A stretch of DNA of 64,000 nt from Ochotona curzoniae. Lineage: Eukaryota; Chordata; Mammalia; Lagomorpha; Ochotonidae. The position numbers were made by a program, and so were the translations under genes. Where the stretch lies: the NCBI RefSeq assembly GCF_017591425.1, contig NW_024464918.1:6632001-6696000 (forward strand), given 5' to 3'. Position 1 is the first letter of the stretch, and every line of letters starts with the position of its first letter. The notes under the pieces are model-generated. The model was not told where the DNA came from. It was given only the letters and a program-made list of their open reading frames with translations, and searched no databases. Below, in pieces: positions 63,716 through 64,000 of this stretch.

Positions 63716-64000
63716 GAAAAACAAACTTCTATTTATTTGCAAAGGACACATACACAAATACAAATCCATTTTTTCACCTACTGCTTCTACTTCCTAAACG
63801 CGTATGACTACAGGCACGAGCCAGGCCAGAGGCAGGAATCACCCAGGTCTCCTCCATGAGTAGGAGGCACAAAGGCAGGTGAGCCATCACTTGATGCTTG
63901 CCTCGTAGGCATGAACCTGGACTTACAAGTGGAACAAGGACTTGAACCCAAGTATTCCAACAGGGGATGCAGGCAACCCAAACAGGGTCTTCACTGTTGA

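Overview
This is mammalian nuclear DNA, and almost certainly from a lagomorph. It carries many tRNA-headed SINEs of the lagomorph CSINE type in two subfamilies. The younger subfamily's head and body match what I remember of the Ochotona (pika) consensus better than the rabbit one, so pika is my best guess (inference, about 60%). The gene order equals human 5q34 read backwards, WWC1 then RARS1, both on the minus strand here.

Right to left: 61.4-52.5 kb holds the last four coding exons and 3' UTR of WWC1 (KIBRA), with more WWC1 intron out to 64 kb. A roughly 3.4 kb repeat-containing spacer follows. A CpG-island promoter at about 47.9-48.35 kb drives RARS1 (cytosolic arginyl-tRNA synthetase). 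All 15 RARS1 coding exons can be placed between 48,200 and 9,438. Their lengths sum to 1,983 nt, an intact frame of 660 codons plus stop, with consistent splice phases and GT-AG borders. The introns hold SINEs, L1-type 3' ends, two neighbouring LTRs and an antisense processed pseudogene of FASTK. From 9.4 kb to the left edge lies the RARS1 3' flank, where I recognise no protein gene.

The unusual feature is compositional. From the left edge to about 9.9 kb the + strand is strongly G+T rich. At about 9.95 kb this flips abruptly to an extremely C+A rich, G-depleted + strand. The bias is extreme to about 18.4 kb and weaker to about 31 kb. CpG is not depleted there, and RARS1 exons 10-14 carry about 2.5 times the CpG density of exons 2-9. 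Copies of one interspersed repeat on the two sides have diverged in mirror-image directions, while a young-looking L1-type insertion in the left domain is largely unskewed. The flip lies just past a possible + strand poly(A) site (AATAAA at 9876). A convergent antisense transcript overlapping the RARS1 3' end, with strand-asymmetric germline mutation on both sides, is my leading but unproven explanation.

No bacterial, CRISPR, tRNA or rRNA features were seen. All compositional figures are hand counts on stated intervals.
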